From contig LRBF01000131.1 of assembly GCA_001580565.1 (NCBI GenBank), positions 124,001 through 188,000 of the forward strand: a stretch of DNA of 64,000 nt, read 5' to 3'. The translations under genes and the position numbers were made by a program. This stretch comes from Caballeronia megalochromosomata (GTDB taxonomy: Bacteria > Pseudomonadota > Gammaproteobacteria > Burkholderiales > Burkholderiaceae). Positions 63,413 to 64,000 of this stretch are shown here, in pieces (within the stretch, counting starts at the first letter, position 1; every line of letters starts with the position of its first letter). Under the pieces are notes generated by a model. It was not told where the DNA came from and searched no databases. It saw only the letters and a program-made list of their open reading frames with translations.

Positions 63413-64000
63413 ATGGCAGCGTCCCGCGACCCCACCGCGCCTCCCCTCGCCCGCTACCGGAAGAAGCGAGACTTCAGTATTACTCCGGAGCCGCTTGCAT
63501 CGACCTGCGAGGCTCCCGCCACCGCACGTAGGCTCGGCTTCGTCGTGCAAAAGCACTGGGCGAGCCGTCTGCATTATGACTTTCGCCTCGAACTCAACGG
63601 CGTACTGCTCTCATGGGCCGTCCCCAAGGGACCCTGCTACGATCCGAGCAAAAAGCAGATGGCGGTGCATGTCGAGGACCACCCTCTTTCCTACGCAGCC
63701 TTCGAAGGCACGATCCCGCCCAAGCAATATGGCGCCGGTACGGTCATTGTGTGGGACCACGGAACGTGGGAGCCGGTAGGCGACGCAGTCAAAGGCACGG
63801 AGACCGGGAAGCTCGTCTTTCGCCTGCACGGTGAGAAGCTTGCCGGTTTATGGGAATTGGTGCGCATCTCCAAGCCGGACGACAAGCAAGACCAGTGGAT
63901 GCTGTTCAAAAAACGGGACGAATGGGCCCGTCCGCTTGAAGAATACGACGTCATCAAGGCGCTTCCCGATAGTGTCGTCGCAAATCCGCTTGGACTCGTC
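63413..64000 (+). CDS. ligD: DNA ligase D, N-terminal phosphoesterase domain (runs off the window)
   Basis: The first 196 residues. MAASRDPTAPPLARYRKKRD, then the LigD 3'-phosphoesterase signature FVVQKHWASRLHYDFRLELN (H-x-x-D-F-R-L-E), LLSWAVPKGPCYDPSKK, MAVHVEDHPLSYAAFEG, and PPKQYGAGTVIVWDHGTWEP. The ligase and polymerase domains should follow past base 64000. LigD works with Ku to trim, fill and seal double-strand breaks. No damage seen in this part. Confidence 0.92.
   Translation, partial: MAASRDPTAPPLARYRKKRDFSITPEPLASTCEAPATARRLGFVVQKHWASRLHYDFRLELNGVLLSWAVPKGPCYDPSKKQMAVHVEDHPLSYAAFEGTIPPKQYGAGTVIVWDHGTWEPVGDAVKGTETGKLVFRLHGEKLAGLWELVRISKPDDKQDQWMLFKKRDEWARPLEEYDVIKALPDSVVANPLGLV

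Noticed and set aside
1-64000. tRNA, rRNA or CRISPR genes
   Set aside because: No cloverleaf, CCA-type end, ribosomal sequence or spaced repeat array was found by eye; a covariance-model scan would be needed to exclude small RNAs.

Overview
The window looks like a chromosome or large secondary replicon of a Burkholderiaceae bacterium, probably of the Caballeronia/Paraburkholderia group. The evidence is high G+C, an ImuA-ImuB-DnaE2 mutasome behind a LexA-type box, Ku and LigD, H-NS and HU proteins with lysine/alanine-rich extensions, DUF2934 and DUF4148-like small proteins, and many insertion sequences and phage-defence genes. Families were recognised by eye; no database search was run.

Layout. 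(1) 1-19.5 kb is a stress and redox region: an FdhF/YdeP-like molybdopterin oxidoreductase, a broken YihY/BrkB membrane protein, Mn-catalase, a receiver protein, a zinc alcohol dehydrogenase, a broken deacetylase-glycosyltransferase pair, a broken ABC exporter fused to a receiver domain, RecQ, a hemerythrin protein, an EAL phosphodiesterase, a truncated HiPIP and a broken histidine kinase/receiver pair. (2) 20-24.3 kb holds a small protein, a broken membrane protein, a frameshifted DUF2235 hydrolase and a secreted protein. (3) 24.4-30.4 kb is a nested transposon: an IS21-family element (5-bp target repeat CTCCG, 21-bp terminal repeats) whose istB is split by a Recombinase-in-Trio (RIT) element. 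(4) 30.4-37 kb is decayed accessory DNA: an IS5-family element and relics of sugar-acid catabolism, a SET protein, HU and a MobF relaxase. (5) 37-45 kb is a defence island: AbiEi/AbiEii, a primase-helicase of the TOTE conflict type, and a Pycsar pair. (6) 45-54 kb carries nucleoid proteins (HU, H-NS), a recombinase-like protein without catalytic residues and several unrecognised genes. (7) 52.5-64 kb is a DNA-damage region: SRAP/YedK, SOS box-imuA-imuB-dnaE2, a MerR-TPR protein coupled to Ku, a HAD phosphatase, a lipoprotein and the start of ligD.

The window mixes long intact genes (dnaE2 over 3 kb, the TOTE gene 2.4 kb, istA 1.5 kb) with many genes broken by one lesion each: TGG-to-TGA or other nonsense changes, extra dinucleotides inside dinucleotide runs, and larger deletions. 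The long intact genes make general sequencing error unlikely as the only cause and suggest real erosion of the accessory parts.

How the genes may work together: Mn-catalase, alcohol dehydrogenase, hemerythrin and the FdhF-like enzyme suit oxidative or low-oxygen stress. Three TTGAC-N4-TCAA palindromes, each 120-145 bp before a gene start, could tie some accessory genes to an FNR-type regulator. The right end joins SOS mutagenesis, abasic-site protection and end joining. The 37-45 kb island supplies layered anti-phage functions.
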